DNA of 20,360 nucleotides from JBDTNL01 sp039933785. Its GTDB lineage: Bacteria; Acidobacteriota; Thermoanaerobaculia; Multivoradales; JAGPDF01. The stretch is from positions 1-20,360 of the forward strand of contig JBDTNL010000070.1 of assembly GCA_039933785.1 (NCBI GenBank). The letters are read 5' to 3'. Positions 7,285 through 15,447 of this stretch are shown here, piece after piece (position 1 is the stretch's first letter; every line of letters starts with the position of its first letter). Under the pieces are notes generated by a model, which was not told the DNA's origin, searched no databases, and saw nothing but the letters and a program-made list of their open reading frames with translations. The position numbers and the translations under genes are program-made.

Positions 7285-8775
7285 CTAGGCCTGGCGCGCG
7301 TGTTCGCTGGCGAGCTGGCGGAGAACTCTCACGGTGAGCGCCACGCCATAGCCCGTGGCGCCCTTGTCGCCGCTGCCGCGGTCGCTGCCGATGTAGGCCG
7401 GGCCGGCGATATCGAAGTGCGCCCAGCGACGGATGTCGCCGGTGAACTGAGCCAGGAACGCCGCGGCGCTGCTCGCGCCGCCCCAGCGGCTGCCGGAGTT
7501 CTTGAGATCACCGTGGATGCCCTTCATGTCCTCGAGGTACTCCGGCCAGAGCGGCAGTCTCCACAGGCGCTCGCCCGAGGTCTTCGCCGCCTTCAGGATG
7601 GTTTCCGCCAGTGCATCGTCGGGCGAGAACAGGCCGGCGGCGGAGTTTCCCAGGGCGACGACACAGGCGCCGGTGAGTGTCGCGTAGTCGAGCATCACGT
7701 CAGGCTTTTCTTCGGCCGCCCAGGCCAGCGCATCGGCGAGGATCATGCGCCCCTCGGCATCGGTGTTGGTGATGTCGACCGTCTTGCCGTTGTAACAGCG
7801 CACGATGTCGCCGGGCCGATACGCGGTGCCGCTCGCCATGTTTTCGGCGAGCGGCATGTAGACCCGCAGACGAAGCGGCAAGCGGAGTGCGGCCACCGCG
7901 CGGGCGACGCCGAGCACGGTGCAGGCGCCGCACTTGTCGTATTTCATGTCCTCCATGCCACTCGCCGGCTTGATCGATATGCCGCCGGTGTCGAAGGTGA
8001 CGCCCTTGCCTACCAGGGCCACGGTGAACGGGCCCTTGCCCACCTCCAACCGCACCATGCGCGGCGTGTTGGCCGAACCCGATCCGACCGCGAGGATGCC
8101 GCCCATACCGCGCGCGGCGAGCTCCGACGGGCCGAGCACCGTAGCTTTCATCCCCGCCGCGCGCGCGAGCTCTTTCGCGCGGCTGGCGATCCACTCCGGG
8201 GTGGCGTCGTTCGGGGGCGTGTTCGCGAGGTCACGGACGTAGGCCATGCTCTCGGCCAGGGTCAGCGCGGAGGCGAGGGCGCTCTGGTAGCTGGCCCGCT
8301 GACCGGGCGGCGGGGCGACCTGGACCGACTGGATGCCCTTTTCGCCGTCGGCTGGTTTCGACTTGTAGTCATCGAAGGCGTACCCGAGGCAGGCGACGGA
8401 GATCAACGCGGCCTCGGCGGCCTCGCCTCGGAGCGCCGCGTGATCGGGCAGCGCGAGACCCAACTTGCTGCCGCCGCCACGAACCGCGGCCGCCGCGACC
8501 TTGCCCAGCCACTTGCGCAAGGAGCGGAGCTCGAACGGCTCCGGATCGCCCAGGCCATGGAGCTGGACGAGGATGCCGTCGGCGAGTTCGGTCTCGGCGA
8601 CCTGACCCTCGTCACCCTTCCAACTCTTGCGAGCGTGGAGGCTCGAAACGGCCACGCCAATCGACTTGGAGAGGCCGGTGATGGCGGGGGTCTTCCCGCG
8701 AAACGCACCCACGGCCCAGACCCGGGCCAGACCTTTTCCGGTGCCCTGAAGCACCACCTTGGCAGTACCGCTCAT
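7285..8775 (-). CDS. pepA: Leucyl aminopeptidase, M17 family (PepA)
   Basis: A 496-residue cytosolic metallo-aminopeptidase that removes N-terminal residues from peptides using two divalent metals. The catalytic C-terminal domain is complete: K257 and D262 in GKGVTFDTGG, K269 in GISIKP, D280 in MKYDKCGA, and D339, E341 and R343 in the NTDAEGR signature. By spacing these match E. coli PepA metal ligands K270, D275, D293, D352 and E354 and catalytic residues K282 and R356. The N-terminal macro-like domain (about 1-160) is less conserved, as usual. The ATG at 8775 is preceded at 5 nt by GAGGAG; an earlier start at 8793 is less likely. It is followed 6 nt later by the peptide-importer ATPases, suggesting peptide uptake and breakdown are co-expressed. 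E. coli PepA also binds DNA, which cannot be judged here. Confidence 0.97.
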   Translation of the reverse strand: MSGTAKVVLQGTGKGLARVWAVGAFRGKTPAITGLSKSIGVAVSSLHARKSWKGDEGQVAETELADGILVQLHGLGDPEPFELRSLRKWLGKVAAAAVRGGGSKLGLALPDHAALRGEAAEAALISVACLGYAFDDYKSKPADGEKGIQSVQVAPPPGQRASYQSALASALTLAESMAYVRDLANTPPNDATPEWIASRAKELARAAGMKATVLGPSELAARGMGGILAVGSGSANTPRMVRLEVGKGPFTVALVGKGVTFDTGGISIKPASGMEDMKYDKCGACTVLGVARAVAALRLPLRLRVYMPLAENMASGTAYRPGDIVRCYNGKTVDITNTDAEGRMILADALAWAAEEKPDVMLDYATLTGACVVALGNSAAGLFSPDDALAETILKAAKTSGERLWRLPLWPEYLEDMKGIHGDLKNSGSRWGGASSAAAFLAQFTGDIRRWAHFDIAGPAYIGSDRGSGDKGATGYGVALTVRVLRQLASEHARQA

Positions 8776-8780
8776 TCGCA

Positions 8781-8786
8781 CTCCTC
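8781..8786 (-). promoter_or_regulatory. Ribosome binding site for pepA
   Basis: GAGGAG on the minus strand, 5 nt before the ATG at 8775. It supports this start over the codon at 8793, which would lie upstream of the site. Confidence 0.65.
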
Positions 8787-8819
8787 GCCTCACAGGGAGA
8801 CCGCCGTCGCTCGAGCGCG

Positions 8820-8830
8820 TATGCTATAGG
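8820..8830 (+). promoter_or_regulatory. Possible extended -10 element for the cyclase-like gene
   Basis: In the 70-nt divergent gap between pepA and the plus-strand gene there is a TGC followed by TATAGG (8822-8830), which resembles an extended -10 box. No -35 hexamer is visible. It would give a leader of only about 10 nt to the ATG at 8846, and it partly overlaps the AGGAGT that is the only Shine-Dalgarno candidate, so the call is weak. Confidence 0.2.
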
Positions 8831-8845
8831 AGTCACTCGACGCCG

Positions 8846-10867
8846 ATGAGCTCCCCGCCCCTCCACCTGCTGCTCCGCGGCCCGTTCAACTTCTTCCGCC
8901 CCGACGCGGAGGAGCTTCGGGCGCTGGTGCCGGACCCATTGGTCTCGCTTCCTCAGCCGCAGCAGGTTTTCCTCGAAGACGAGAGCAGCACGCCGCTCTA
9001 CGGCTTCCCGGTCCTGCAGTCGTCAGGCATGCGCGCCCTGGTGCAGGCGCTGGAGGAGTATCTCCAGGCAGAAGAAGAGCTGCAGGTGGCGATGATTCGC
9101 CGACAGATCTACGACCGAAAGATATACGGTGCGGCCTGGGATCGCTATCGCACGCTGCTCGCCCGGGCGGTCGAGAACGTTTCGCTGTCGAGCAACGGGC
9201 GCCACCATCCAGCCGTGTTCTGGCTCAGCCAGACGGTCGAAGTCGCGCGCCTGCTAAAGGAGACGCCCAAACGCGTCCTGCGGCTCGACCTGCAGGTCGG
9301 GCGGGAGCACGGTGAAGCGGTCAAGTATCGCGTCCTCGAACGGTTTCTCGACAAGGTGCTGTCGCTCACCTACGACGTGGTGAACGGCTTGGCGCTCGAT
9401 ACCGACGAGGTCGAGGAGGAGCTCTTCCCGCCGCTGCTCACCCGCCTGCGCGACAACGTCCTGATCTTCACCGAGAACCACATCAGCGCCAATCTCGCCG
9501 AGCTCAGCGGATACTTCAGCGGCTGCCTGCGCATCGACGGGCGCGAGCTGCGCTCCCGCATCGACGCCCTCGCCGAATGGCACACCAAGCAGCTGCGCAC
9601 GGACTATGAATTGCGCTCCGCCGTGCGGCACCTCGCGAACTGCGATCCCGACGGCGACGGCCGTGAGCTGTTGCGCCGCTCCGGTTACCTCACCTACTTG
9701 TCGGGGCGGCCGCAGTACGACGCCCAACGCCTGCTCGATCCGGCGCAGGTCCAGGTCTACGAGAAGCTGCTCGGCAAGCTCAAGGAATTCGAGCTCTTCC
9801 ACGGCCTGCGGCGGTTGATCCTGCCGCTCGAGCGCGCCGGTGACTCGCTGGTCTGCCGCGACGTCGGGAGCAGCCCGAGCGGTCGTGGAGTACGCACGGT
9901 TCAACTCTCGCCGAGCACCCGCCCGCTGGATTTCATGTCGGGCTGGGTGGTCGATCCGCGGGTTGAGCGCTGCGGCATGATCTACGATCTCACCAGCTTC
10001 TCCGAGATCATTTCGCGCCTGCGTTGGTCGGGCACCGAGGAGCAGGACAACTCATTCCGCATGATCTTTCGCTTCCAGCGCAAGATCAATCGTTTCGCGT
10101 ACTCCCACCGTCTGAAGCTCGAGAAGTATCTCGGCGACGGGGCGTTTTATTCAGCCCGCGAAGCTCGCCGGGTCTTGGTATGCGCGATCCACACCCAGCG
10201 CCACTACCGCAAGATCTTGGGTGAAGGATTTCCCTTCGACCGAGGCCTGCGGATCGCGCTGAACTACGGGCAATACCGCCTGCTGCCGATCCAGAGCGGC
10301 TTGACCGGTGACGGGGAGCGCTACGAATTCTTCGGCCATGGCGTCGTCGAGCTCTCCCGCTTGACCACCGGCAAGGGCGTGCGCGATCTCGACGAGATCA
10401 AGATCCTGATGCTCAACCTGGGCTATCCCGAGGCTACGGTCAACCGCTTCTTCGCTCCCCTGCTCGGCGAAAACGCCGATGTAGTCGACAAGCGTGAGGA
10501 GTCGCGGCTGTTCTACGCCTATCTGAATCAAAACGGCACGCTGATCAACGAGGGCATCGTCGCCACCGGGCCCTTCATCGCCCGGCTGAGCCGTGAAGGC
10601 TCGTTCCCGTCGTTCTGGCGGACGCGAGAAGACGAACGGGCATACGTGGCGGTCTCGGTTTCCGATGCGGCGGGACCGGTGGACATCGGGTTCCGTCGGT
10701 TGGGTTTCGCGAGTCTCAAGGGATTGGACAAGTTGGCGGTCTACGAAGTGATCGATGCCGAGGGGTTGGAGCGGCTGGAAACCATTGAACCAGAGGGCGC
10801 CGATCTGGTCGGCGTCCTCGAGCGCGAGTTCGTAAACACGCTGGGAGCGCGTCGCGCCCGCGATTGA
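8846..10867 (+). CDS. Divergent class III nucleotide cyclase-domain protein with unknown N-terminal half
   Basis: A 673-residue soluble protein with no signal peptide or membrane helix. Residues about 375-510 look like a class III adenylate/guanylate cyclase fold. D381 (in YDLTSFSE) and D431 (in YLGDG) match the two metal-binding aspartates, K427 sits four residues before D431 like the purine-specifying lysine of mammalian adenylate cyclase (K938), and R505 (in VELSRL) matches the transition-state arginine. E494 stands at the second specificity position (D1018), and V501 replaces the usual ribose-orienting asparagine (N1025). The D381-D431 spacing of 50 is about six longer than usual. Residues 1-370 (mostly helical and charged) and the C-terminal 160 residues match nothing I recognise. 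The ATG at 8846 is chosen over 8759, which would overlap the divergent pepA start; AGGAGT lies 12 nt upstream. Whether it makes cAMP, cGMP or nothing is open. purC follows 17 nt downstream. Confidence 0.8.
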   Translation: MSSPPLHLLLRGPFNFFRPDAEELRALVPDPLVSLPQPQQVFLEDESSTPLYGFPVLQSSGMRALVQALEEYLQAEEELQVAMIRRQIYDRKIYGAAWDRYRTLLARAVENVSLSSNGRHHPAVFWLSQTVEVARLLKETPKRVLRLDLQVGREHGEAVKYRVLERFLDKVLSLTYDVVNGLALDTDEVEEELFPPLLTRLRDNVLIFTENHISANLAELSGYFSGCLRIDGRELRSRIDALAEWHTKQLRTDYELRSAVRHLANCDPDGDGRELLRRSGYLTYLSGRPQYDAQRLLDPAQVQVYEKLLGKLKEFELFHGLRRLILPLERAGDSLVCRDVGSSPSGRGVRTVQLSPSTRPLDFMSGWVVDPRVERCGMIYDLTSFSEIISRLRWSGTEEQDNSFRMIFRFQRKINRFAYSHRLKLEKYLGDGAFYSAREARRVLVCAIHTQRHYRKILGEGFPFDRGLRIALNYGQYRLLPIQSGLTGDGERYEFFGHGVVELSRLTTGKGVRDLDEIKILMLNLGYPEATVNRFFAPLLGENADVVDKREESRLFYAYLNQNGTLINEGIVATGPFIARLSREGSFPSFWRTREDERAYVAVSVSDAAGPVDIGFRRLGFASLKGLDKLAVYEVIDAEGLERLETIEPEGADLVGVLEREFVNTLGARRARD

Positions 10868-10884
10868 CTGTATGGAGAGCGTGC

Positions 10885-11778
10885 ATGCGGGAAGTTGTCT
10901 TGGAAACCCAGCTATCCGATCTACCGGCTCCGAAGCGGGGCAAGGTGCGCGACGTGTACGACCTGGGCGATCGCTTGCTGATCGTCGCCAGCGATCGCCT
11001 GTCGGCCTACGACCATGTGCTGCGGCCGGGAATTCCGGACAAGGGCAAGATGCTCACTCAACTGTCGAGCTTCTGGTTCCTACGCTTCGATGGTCTAGTG
11101 CCGCACCATCTGCTGGCGACCGACATCGCCGACTTCCCTGTCCCACTCCGTAAGCACCGCGACGTCCTCGCGGGGCGTTCGGTCCTGGTGAAGAAAGCCC
11201 AGGTCGTGCCCTTCGAGTGCGTGGCGCGCGGCTATCTGGCGGGCAGCGCGTTCAAGGAGTACAAGGCCACGGGAAGCGCCTGCGGGATCAAGCTGCCCCC
11301 CGGGTTGGAGCGTGCCAGCCGGCTGCCCTCGCCGATTTTCACTCCCGCTACCAAGGCGGAGAGCGGCCATGACGAGAACATCGACTATGCGACGCTGGAG
11401 AAAGGCGTGGGCAAGGAGCTGGCGGCCCGCCTCCGCGATCTTACGCTCGACTTGTATCGCCGTGGGGCCGAGCATGCCCTTACTGCCGGAATGCTGCTCG
11501 CCGACACCAAGTTCGAGTTCGGTGAGGTCGACGGCGAGCTGACCCTGATCGACGAGGTGCTCACGCCGGACTCGTCGCGGTATTGGGCGGCATCCAGCTG
11601 GAGCCCAGGCACCGAGCCGGTCTCGTTCGATAAGCAGTACGTGCGGGATTGGCTGGACGCGTCGGGATGGGATCACGAGTCCGCTCCCCCGGAGTTGCCC
11701 CTGGAGGTCGTTGAAGGCACACGCGAGCGCTACCTCGAGGCCTTCCAGCGTCTCGCCGGACACGACCCGATGCTCTGA
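10885..11778 (+). CDS. purC: Phosphoribosylaminoimidazole-succinocarboxamide synthase (SAICAR synthetase)
   Basis: A 297-residue purine-biosynthesis enzyme that condenses CAIR with aspartate using ATP to give SAICAR in the cytosol. Family motifs are GKVRDVYDLGD (19-29), ASDRLSAYD (35-43), PDKGKMLTQLSSFW (51-64), the ECVARGYLAGSAFKEY block (111-126) and LIDEVLTPDSSRYW (221-234). The length fits the longer, yeast-like monofunctional PurC class rather than the short E. coli type of about 240 residues. The ATG at 10885 has GGAGAG 5 nt upstream; a TTG at 10864 in the same frame overlaps the preceding stop and is less likely. It follows the cyclase-like gene by 17 nt and converges on radA, with a hairpin between them. 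Confidence 0.97.
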   Translation: MREVVLETQLSDLPAPKRGKVRDVYDLGDRLLIVASDRLSAYDHVLRPGIPDKGKMLTQLSSFWFLRFDGLVPHHLLATDIADFPVPLRKHRDVLAGRSVLVKKAQVVPFECVARGYLAGSAFKEYKATGSACGIKLPPGLERASRLPSPIFTPATKAESGHDENIDYATLEKGVGKELAARLRDLTLDLYRRGAEHALTAGMLLADTKFEFGEVDGELTLIDEVLTPDSSRYWAASSWSPGTEPVSFDKQYVRDWLDASGWDHESAPPELPLEVVEGTRERYLEAFQRLAGHDPML

Positions 11779-11792
11779 CACCCTCCGAGGCT

Positions 11793-11812
11793 TCGCCGAC
11801 TTGGATCGGCGA
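11793..11812. terminator. Hairpin between convergent purC and radA
   Basis: A perfect 7-bp inverted repeat (TCGCCGA / TCGGCGA) with a 6-nt loop fills most of the 35-nt gap between the stops of the plus-strand purC and the minus-strand radA. It could act as a shared bidirectional terminator. No T-tract follows on either strand, so it may need Rho or may only protect 3' ends. Confidence 0.4.
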
Positions 11813-11813
11813 G

Positions 11814-13172
11814 CTATCCGCGGACCAGCATGGCCGCCAGCTCGGTGACTGTGTCCACGGGGCGGCAGGTGACGCCGCCAGCCCGCAGCGACGCTTGCCG
11901 CGCGACGCAGGCCGTCTTGAACCCGAGATGGGCGGCCTCGCGCAGTCGCCCCTCGCTCTGCGACACCTCACGGACCTCGCCCAGCAGCCCGACCTCACCG
12001 AAGAACACCATGTCCGCGGGCAGCGGCTTGTCGTGGGCCGCGGAGAGCAGCGCGGCGGCGGTGCCGAGGTCCGCCGCCGGCTCGCGTACCGAGAGTCCTC
12101 CGACCGCGTTCAGAAACACGTCGGCGTCACCGAGATGCAGCCCCGCAAAGCGCTCGAGAACGGCCAGCAGGAGCACCACCCGATTCATTTCGAGGCCGAC
12201 CGCCATACGGCGTGGGCTCGGGAATTTGGTCGGGTTCACCAGCGCCTGGACTTCGACCAGGAGAGGCCGTGAGCCCTGGAGGCTGGCGACGACGGCCGAG
12301 CCCGGCGCGTCTCCGCGGCGGCGCTCGAGCAGCGCCCGCGAGGGATCCTCGACCGGAACCAGACCGCCCTCCCGCATCTCGAACATGCCGACTTCGCCGG
12401 TCGGTCCGAAGCGGTTTTTCGTGGCCCGCAGCAGACGGTGCTGAGATTCCGCCTCGCCCTCGAAAGCGAGCACTGTGTCGACCAGATGCTCGAGCGCCTT
12501 GGGGCCGGCGATCGAGCCCTCCTTGGTGACGTGGCCGACGAGGAACAGCGCGACATCGCGGCGCTTGGCGAATTCGACCAGACGGTCGGCCACGAAGCGC
12601 ACCTGGCCGATCGAGCCGGCGGGGCTCTCCATGGCGTCGCTTCGTACCGCCTGTACGGAATCGACGAACAGCGCCGAGATCTCTTCGCGCTCGGCGGCCG
12701 CGAGGATGGACTCGAGTGCATTCTCTCCGGCGACCAGAAGCCCCGAATGGCCGACACCGAGTCGCACGGCGCGCAAGCGAAGTTGACGCGGCGACTCCTC
12801 GGCGCTGATGTAGAGCGCCACCTTGCCCTGCCGCGCCAATTGCTCGGCCGCCTGCAGGAGCAGCGTCGACTTGCCGATGCCGGGCTCGCCGGCGATCAGC
12901 ACCGCGCCGCCGGGAACCAGTCCACCGCCGAGCACGCGATCGAGCAAGGGCAGGCCGCTGGCAAAGCGCGGAACGGCCTCCTCGGAGACCTGGTTGAGCG
13001 GCATCGCGATCGCCGGCCGTGCGCTGAGTGAGCCTGCTTTCGCGGCCTTTCCGGCGGGAGCGCGTTCTTCGGCGAGCGCTCCCCAGGCGCCGCATTCCGG
13101 ACAGCGCCCCAGCCACTTGGGCGACTGGTGGCCGCAGGTCTGGCAGACGAAGAGCGTTGCGGCGCGCGCCAT
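11814..13172 (-). CDS. radA: DNA repair protein RadA (Sms)
   Basis: A 452-residue RecA-related ATPase that promotes branch migration during recombinational repair. It has an N-terminal C4 zinc finger (C10, C13, C24, C27 in CQTCG and CPECG), Walker A GEPGIGKST (95-103), Walker B-like ALFVDSVQ (167-174), the RadA-specific KNRFG motif (252-256) and a C-terminal Lon-protease-like domain at about 280-450. Length is normal. It begins 13 nt after the mlaD stop and has no strong Shine-Dalgarno of its own, so it is probably the last gene of the dnaB-alr-mla-radA transcript. Bacterial RadA is a DnaB-like hexamer, and finding it in one operon with dnaB is notable. Confidence 0.98.
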   Translation of the reverse strand: MARAATLFVCQTCGHQSPKWLGRCPECGAWGALAEERAPAGKAAKAGSLSARPAIAMPLNQVSEEAVPRFASGLPLLDRVLGGGLVPGGAVLIAGEPGIGKSTLLLQAAEQLARQGKVALYISAEESPRQLRLRAVRLGVGHSGLLVAGENALESILAAAEREEISALFVDSVQAVRSDAMESPAGSIGQVRFVADRLVEFAKRRDVALFLVGHVTKEGSIAGPKALEHLVDTVLAFEGEAESQHRLLRATKNRFGPTGEVGMFEMREGGLVPVEDPSRALLERRRGDAPGSAVVASLQGSRPLLVEVQALVNPTKFPSPRRMAVGLEMNRVVLLLAVLERFAGLHLGDADVFLNAVGGLSVREPAADLGTAAALLSAAHDKPLPADMVFFGEVGLLGEVREVSQSEGRLREAAHLGFKTACVARQASLRAGGVTCRPVDTVTELAAMLVRG

Positions 13173-13185
13173 CAGAAGCGGATCC

Positions 13186-14649
13186 TCAGAACTTGGGCAA
13201 CGACCCGAGCAGATACTTCAGATCGTCGTCGTTCCAACGAATGCCGGCGCCGAAGACCACGGAGTCGCGCTTCTTCTCCAGGAAGTCGTCGTAGCCGCCC
13301 ATGACGTAGATGCTGGGATTGAAGTACCAGCGGCCGGCGAGCCGCAGGTGGGCGTTGAGATCGCCCGCGCGGTTGAACTGGAAAGCGTCGAAGGAGAGCT
13401 TGAGACGCTGGTCGAAGAGGGAGTAGTCGATCCCGCCGCCACCGCTCGACTCGATCAGGCCGGCGCGTAGCTCCGCCGCCCCGATCTTGTACCCATACTG
13501 CGCCGAGATCGAATACGCCTGATCGGTGGTGACCTTCCGGGTCGTGGTGGTGTCTTGCGAACCGTCTGGATGAAGGACGGTCACGACCTCGGTCTTCGAT
13601 TGCTCGCGGCCCCGTGGGTCGCTCACTACCTCGACGCGGTATTCGTGGTTGCTGTTCTCGTTGGGCCGTAGATTCAAGTTGAACTGACTGCGCGAGTCCT
13701 TGGCGCTCTGCAGATAGCCGCCCTCGAAGCCGAGGTCGAGTTTCAGCTTCTGCACTCGACCGAGGGTGTCGCCCAGGGACTTCACGCCGGAGTCGATCGA
13801 GCCCAGGGTCGTCATCAACTGATCGTGGACCGCATCGCTTTGCACGAGCTTGCCGATGGTGCCCTCGCCCTTGGCGATCTTGGTCGAGATCTCGTTCAGA
13901 TTATCGACCGAGGTCTGGATGCGGTCGGTCACCTCGCGGATGTTCGCCATGCTGCCTTTCAGGTTTTCGCGGTTCTCCCCGACCACCCCGTCGACTTGCG
14001 CTAGGACCGACTGCATCTGCTGCGTGAGCTTGGGTAGCTGCTCCGCGAGCGTGGCGCTGAACTTTTCGAAGTTGCCGATCGTCGCGTTCACTTGCGCCCG
14101 GTTGGCGCCGACCAGGGCGCGGATGTCGGCGCTGGTGGCCTCGAGATTGGCAATCAGGCGACCGATCGCGTTCTCGCTGCCGCCCTTTCCGGTCAGCGAC
14201 CCGGTCACCTCGCCGAGCGAGTCGGCGATGTTGTTGATCTTGGCCATGGCCTGATCGAAGGTCACCGGAGTCGTCCCTTTGAGTACGGTACCCGCTGCCA
14301 ACAGGGGTGCGTTGTCCGGGCCGGGGACGAGCTCGACGTACTTCTCTCCCAGGAGGCTGAGGCTCGCCACCGACGCCGTGGTTCCCTGGGTGAGCCGGAT
14401 CGGCTGATCGAGGCGCGCCGTGACGCGAGCCTGCGAACCCTTGAGGCCGATGCCGTCGACCCGCCCTACTCGCACACCTGCGATCCGAACCGCGGCCTTG
14501 TCATCCAGGCCGGCCACCGAATCGAACACGATGTCGATGGCGGGCCCCTTCCTGCCGAAGAGCGAGATGTCCTCGATGCGCAGGATCATGTAGCCGATCA
14601 CCAGCAGGCATACCGTCATGAAGATACCGACGCGCAGGGCTTGATTCAT
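13186..14649 (-). CDS. mlaD: MlaD-type MCE protein with C-terminal beta-barrel-like domain
   Basis: A 487-residue protein, far longer than E. coli MlaD (about 183). Residues 7-24 are a single inner-membrane helix and 35-115 an MCE domain (VRIAGVRVGRV, SLSLLGEKYVEL). Residues 130-300 are a long helical, coiled-coil-prone stretch that includes GEGTIGKLVQ, a motif common in MCE proteins. From about 305 to the end there are roughly eight to ten alternating beta-strand segments rich in Tyr, Phe and Arg, ending in a terminal Phe, as in outer-membrane barrels. An MCE-helix-barrel MlaD acting as a trans-envelope lipid bridge has been reported in Veillonella; this protein has the same order. The ATG at 14649 has GAGG 7 nt upstream. 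It follows mlaF by 21 nt. MCE and membrane helix are secure; the barrel call is inference from strand pattern. Confidence 0.9.
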   Translation of the reverse strand: MNQALRVGIFMTVCLLVIGYMILRIEDISLFGRKGPAIDIVFDSVAGLDDKAAVRIAGVRVGRVDGIGLKGSQARVTARLDQPIRLTQGTTASVASLSLLGEKYVELVPGPDNAPLLAAGTVLKGTTPVTFDQAMAKINNIADSLGEVTGSLTGKGGSENAIGRLIANLEATSADIRALVGANRAQVNATIGNFEKFSATLAEQLPKLTQQMQSVLAQVDGVVGENRENLKGSMANIREVTDRIQTSVDNLNEISTKIAKGEGTIGKLVQSDAVHDQLMTTLGSIDSGVKSLGDTLGRVQKLKLDLGFEGGYLQSAKDSRSQFNLNLRPNENSNHEYRVEVVSDPRGREQSKTEVVTVLHPDGSQDTTTTRKVTTDQAYSISAQYGYKIGAAELRAGLIESSGGGGIDYSLFDQRLKLSFDAFQFNRAGDLNAHLRLAGRWYFNPSIYVMGGYDDFLEKKRDSVVFGAGIRWNDDDLKYLLGSLPKF

Positions 14650-14670
14650 GGGCTTTCCTCGACTCCAGGC

Positions 14671-15444
14671 TCAGGCGGTGAGCGGCCCGACCGCGATGCC
14701 ATTGATGAATTGTTGCACGCGCTCGTCGGCGATCTTTTTGAACTCCTCCGGCGGCGCGAGGGCGATGATCTTTCCCTGGTGGAGCATGCCAACGCGGTCG
14801 GAGATGCGAAAGGCGCTCCGCATGTCGTGCGTGATGGTGACGGTCGTCGATCCAAGCTCGGTCCGCATCTCGACGATCAACTCGTCGATCATCGCCTTGA
14901 TCACCGGATCGAGGCCGGTGTTGGGCTCGTCGAAGAGCAGGATCTGCGGCTTGAGCGCGATCGCGCGGGCGAAGCCGACTCGGCGCCGCATGCCGCCCGA
15001 GAGTTCGGACGGCGCCTTGCCGCTCTGACCCGAGAGGCGAACGAGGTTGAGGCACTCCTCCACCCGCGCCCGAATTTCGGCCTCGCCCAAGGCCGAGGCG
15101 CGGCGAAGCGGGAACGCGACGTTCTCGAACACATTCATCGAGTCGAAGAGCGCCCCTTCCTGGAATGCCATGCCAAAACGCCGCCGGAAGGTGGTGATCG
15201 AGCGATTGTCGAGGCTCGCGATGTCGACGCCATCGACGATCACGGTGCCGGAGTCCGGCGACAGTAGGCCGATGATGTGCTTCAGTAGGACGCTCTTGCC
15301 GGTTCCCGAGCCGCCGATGATGGAAACCGACTCGCCCTCGTAAATGTCGAGGTTCAGATCGTCGAGCACGACCTTGGAGCCGAAGCTCTTCGATACGCCG
15401 CGCAGGCGAATCTTGATCGGTCGGTCTGGAGTCGTGGCGGGCAT
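14671..15444 (-). CDS. mlaF: MlaF-type ABC transporter ATP-binding protein (phospholipid transport)
   Basis: A 257-residue ATPase that drives the MlaE permease in lipid transport between the membranes. Motifs are Walker A GGSGTGKS (44-51), Q-loop FQEGALFDSMNV, signature LSGGMRRRVGFARA (148-161), Walker B ILLFDEPNTGLDP (168-180) and switch ITHDM. The FQEGALFDS and LSGGM variants are characteristic of the MlaF/Mkl family. The C-terminal QQFINGIAVGP resembles the E. coli MlaF tail that wraps around the partner subunit. The gene starts 3 nt after the mlaE stop. No MlaB (STAS) gene is present beside it, although MlaF of E. coli needs MlaB. Confidence 0.96.
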   Translation of the reverse strand: MPATTPDRPIKIRLRGVSKSFGSKVVLDDLNLDIYEGESVSIIGGSGTGKSVLLKHIIGLLSPDSGTVIVDGVDIASLDNRSITTFRRRFGMAFQEGALFDSMNVFENVAFPLRRASALGEAEIRARVEECLNLVRLSGQSGKAPSELSGGMRRRVGFARAIALKPQILLFDEPNTGLDPVIKAMIDELIVEMRTELGSTTVTITHDMRSAFRISDRVGMLHQGKIIALAPPEEFKKIADERVQQFINGIAVGPLTA

Positions 15445-15447
15445 GGC

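Noticed and set aside
7300..8829. Long plus-strand open frame (about 509 codons) opposite pepA
   Set aside because: It lies antisense to a gene with complete catalytic motifs and its translation is rich in Arg, Gly, Ala and His without any recognisable domain. Such shadows are common in GC-rich DNA.
8759..8845. N-terminal extension of the cyclase-like protein from ATG 8759
   Set aside because: It would overlap the start of the divergent pepA gene by 17 nt and leave it no separate promoter region; the added residues look like non-coding sequence.
14092..15267. Plus-strand open frame of about 391 codons opposite mlaD and mlaF
   Set aside because: It crosses two clear minus-strand genes and their junction, has no domain, and is explained by codon bias on the opposite strand.
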